Source of the DNA: Guillardia theta CCMP2712
Taxonomy: Eukaryota; Cryptophyceae; Pyrenomonadales; Geminigeraceae
DNA length: 64,000 nucleotides
Assembly (NCBI RefSeq): GCF_000315625.1
Contig: NW_005434477.1
Location: 12,346 to 76,345 of the forward strand
Direction of reading: 5' to 3'
Positions 62,228 through 64,000 of this stretch are shown piece after piece (position 1 is the first letter of the stretch; each line of letters begins with the position of its first letter). The position numbers and the translations under genes were made by a program. The notes below the pieces were generated by a model that worked only from the letters and a program-made list of their open reading frames with translations, had not been told where the DNA came from and ran no database searches.

Positions 62228-64000
62228 ATGCAGGCGGAGTCTCAAAACATGCAATTCAGGTGCCTTACTTGTATCTCCATGCTCTTCAAGTGTGCTTATC
62301 GACGTTGATTACAGCAACTTCGATATCCCAGTCACCGAAGAAGGAAGGGATCTGTTTGTCAACTTGTTGCTGAACACGGCAGAAGATGATTCGCCATTTG
62401 AATGCATGTTCGATGATTCGGAGGATTCTGCTTCTGTTGGTTACATCTGTCCCGGGATGACCTTGAATACCGAGGAAGTGCCGGAGGAAGAGAATCACGA
62501 ATCTTCATCTCGTTACTGGACAACTCTTCGCACTCGAGTCACTGCCATGCGCGCTTTCAAGGGGGTGATGAGCACACTGCAGAAGAATTCAAGCCTCGGC
62601 GCTCGAAAGATGAATGAACAAGGAGAGGAAATTTCGTTGCAAGACCCAGCTTATCATCTGAACGAACAAAAAGGTGCTCTAGAGAATCAATCTGCAGGCC
62701 TTGAAATCAAGGAGATGGATTCGAAGTTGGCTCTTCTGAAACCAGAGATGAATTACAGCAAGAATGGTATTGATGAAGCACTGCACAGTATGGACGTGGA
62801 GGGCAAGGCTGTTTTCAGTCGCATCCCATCCCTCGAAACGGCCTGGAACCTTCCTGATCTCACCTTGATCTTCAGACCTCCGCCCAGTTTGATGGAGGCG
62901 ATGGCGATTGGTATAAGTCCAGGGAAGTGGATCAAGATCGCTCCGGAGGCCCCCAATCAGGCTTTCAATGAGGGGAAGGCTAACTGGAAGATGTTGCAGT
63001 CGGCTGTGAATACTGGAATTGCATTCAAGCTCGTGGCAAAGATTGCAGGACAGACCAATGAGAGAGAGGCTGCGAATCGCAGGGCTAAAGTTCAACACGA
63101 CGTGGAGCATTTCAAGAGTTTCCTGCTCAACATTACAAGAGCTTGGGAAGACTTGATGCACACTGAAGAAGAGCCCGCTGCTGATTGCAGCTTTGAAAGA
63201 GCTCCCTCGGATGTTGTTCCAGTGGATGGGATACCAGAGCGCGAACCATTTGTTACCAAAGCCATAGCAACAGGCTTATGCAAGTTGTTTCCAAGACTCG
63301 TAACAGACCATGACACAGTCTTGGACATGGATCTTCTGGCTTTCCATCCACATTATCCTTGGCCGATGTCAAACACCAGCTTTCAAGTGATGGAGGCTGT
63401 GCAGATGGGCAAGAAGGGAGCTAGAAGTAGCGGCAAGAAGCAGCTGGACTCGTGCACATTTAGGATGAGGACTCCGGGTTGCGATCAGATCACCATAAGG
63501 ATATGGGCGAACGGGAAGACGCAGACCTATGGATGCAAGGACAGGAACATGTTGGAGGACGCGAACCAATGCTTAGCTTCGTTTATCCGCCACATCGACA
63601 ACTACCACAGGATGAGCGGTGATTGAACTCACTGGAAGATGGTGATTGTCTCTTGATTCTTTTGATTGAACAGGAAATCAATCTGTTTGGAGACTTTCAC
63701 CGATGCAATCTGCAAAAGCACTATCGTGCTTAGGTGAGATGACGAAGTAGGTTTCATTCTTGCCATTGTCTCATCGCGCATTTCAGATGAGGTTCGAACT
63801 TTGTCTGCTCCTCTCCTGGGAAGCTGGAACATCAATCTTAAGAGTACGACTTAAGGTGTCTCCTCAAGGTTCTAACGAATGTATCTGCAGAGGCAGGAAT
63901 CAAGCTCAACATGCAGGCACTTTGCGAGTTTCTTCAGCAATCGATGTTCGAAGACAGGTTCACTCCCTCCCGTCTTTCTCCTTCACTGCTCCTAATGCTC
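62228..64000 (+). CDS. Divergent TBP-like (two-repeat) protein, copy 2 (partial)
   Basis: Paralogue of the gene at 20795-23026, running off the right edge. A short first exon MQAESQNMQF joins across a 55-nt intron to NFDIPVTEEGRDLFVNLLLN. A long exon with a polar region ends in the first repeat-like block: TKAIATGLCKLFPRL, SCTFRMRTPGCDQITIRIWA, NGKTQTYGCKDRNMLEDANQ and a closing helix. After exons at about 63673-63731 and 63787, the second block begins LSAPLLGSWNINLK, then AGIKLNMQALCEFLQQ, split by an intron at the same position and phase as in copy 1. The motif layout resembles the TBP saddle repeat (inference). Function is not known, and the second strand-turn-strand element lies outside the window. 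Confidence 0.62.

Overview
The window is eukaryotic nuclear DNA. Genes are cut by many very short GT-AG introns (mostly 35-70 nt), intergenic DNA is rich in microsatellites, and there is a 100-N scaffold gap at 55440-55539. Several predicted proteins carry algal complex-plastid presequences: a signal peptide, then a transit-like stretch whose first residue is Phe, and in two cases an internal twin-arginine lumen signal. Together these suggest a photosynthetic alga with a secondary red plastid. A cryptophyte such as Guillardia theta would fit, but this is an inference and could not be checked by a search.

Layout, left to right: a UBE3A-like HECT ligase with an AZUL zinc domain (-, runs off the left edge); a thylakoid-lumen cyclophilin (-); a cyclin (-); a VAT1-like quinone oxidoreductase (+); a small unknown protein (-); an acidic unknown protein (+); a probable plastid-targeted unknown protein (-); elongation factor P (+); a coiled-coil protein (+); a divergent TBP-like protein (-); a large unknown multi-exon gene (-); a poorly resolved gene (+); a PDZ-FKBP lumenal isomerase (-); a UPL3/TRIP12-type HECT ligase (+); RAD9 of the 9-1-1 clamp (-); an intronless LRR/mucin/multi-TM protein (-); an ANTH-domain clathrin adaptor (+); a secreted kelch protein (-); a coiled-coil protein (+); and a second TBP-like paralogue (+, runs off the right edge).

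The genes do not form one pathway. Themes that recur are two HECT ubiquitin ligases, two thylakoid-lumen peptidyl-prolyl isomerases, cell-cycle and checkpoint factors (cyclin, RAD9), and the TBP-like pair, which share an intron position and so descend from one duplicated gene. Convergent gene pairs are separated by only about 55-450 bp. The 5' sides of many genes carry long islands of two kinds: strand-asymmetric C-tract DNA (TACCCC/ACCCC words) and GC-rich palindromic DNA (GGCCCGG, CACGGTACCGTG). These islands were not seen in any convergent 3'-3' gap.

Gene models were assembled by eye from splice signals and reading frame. Exon boundaries are good for the cyclophilin, FKBP, HECT, ANTH and RAD9 N-terminal parts, and weak for the genes at 19.1-20.5, 25.0-28.8 and 29.8-31.2 kb.
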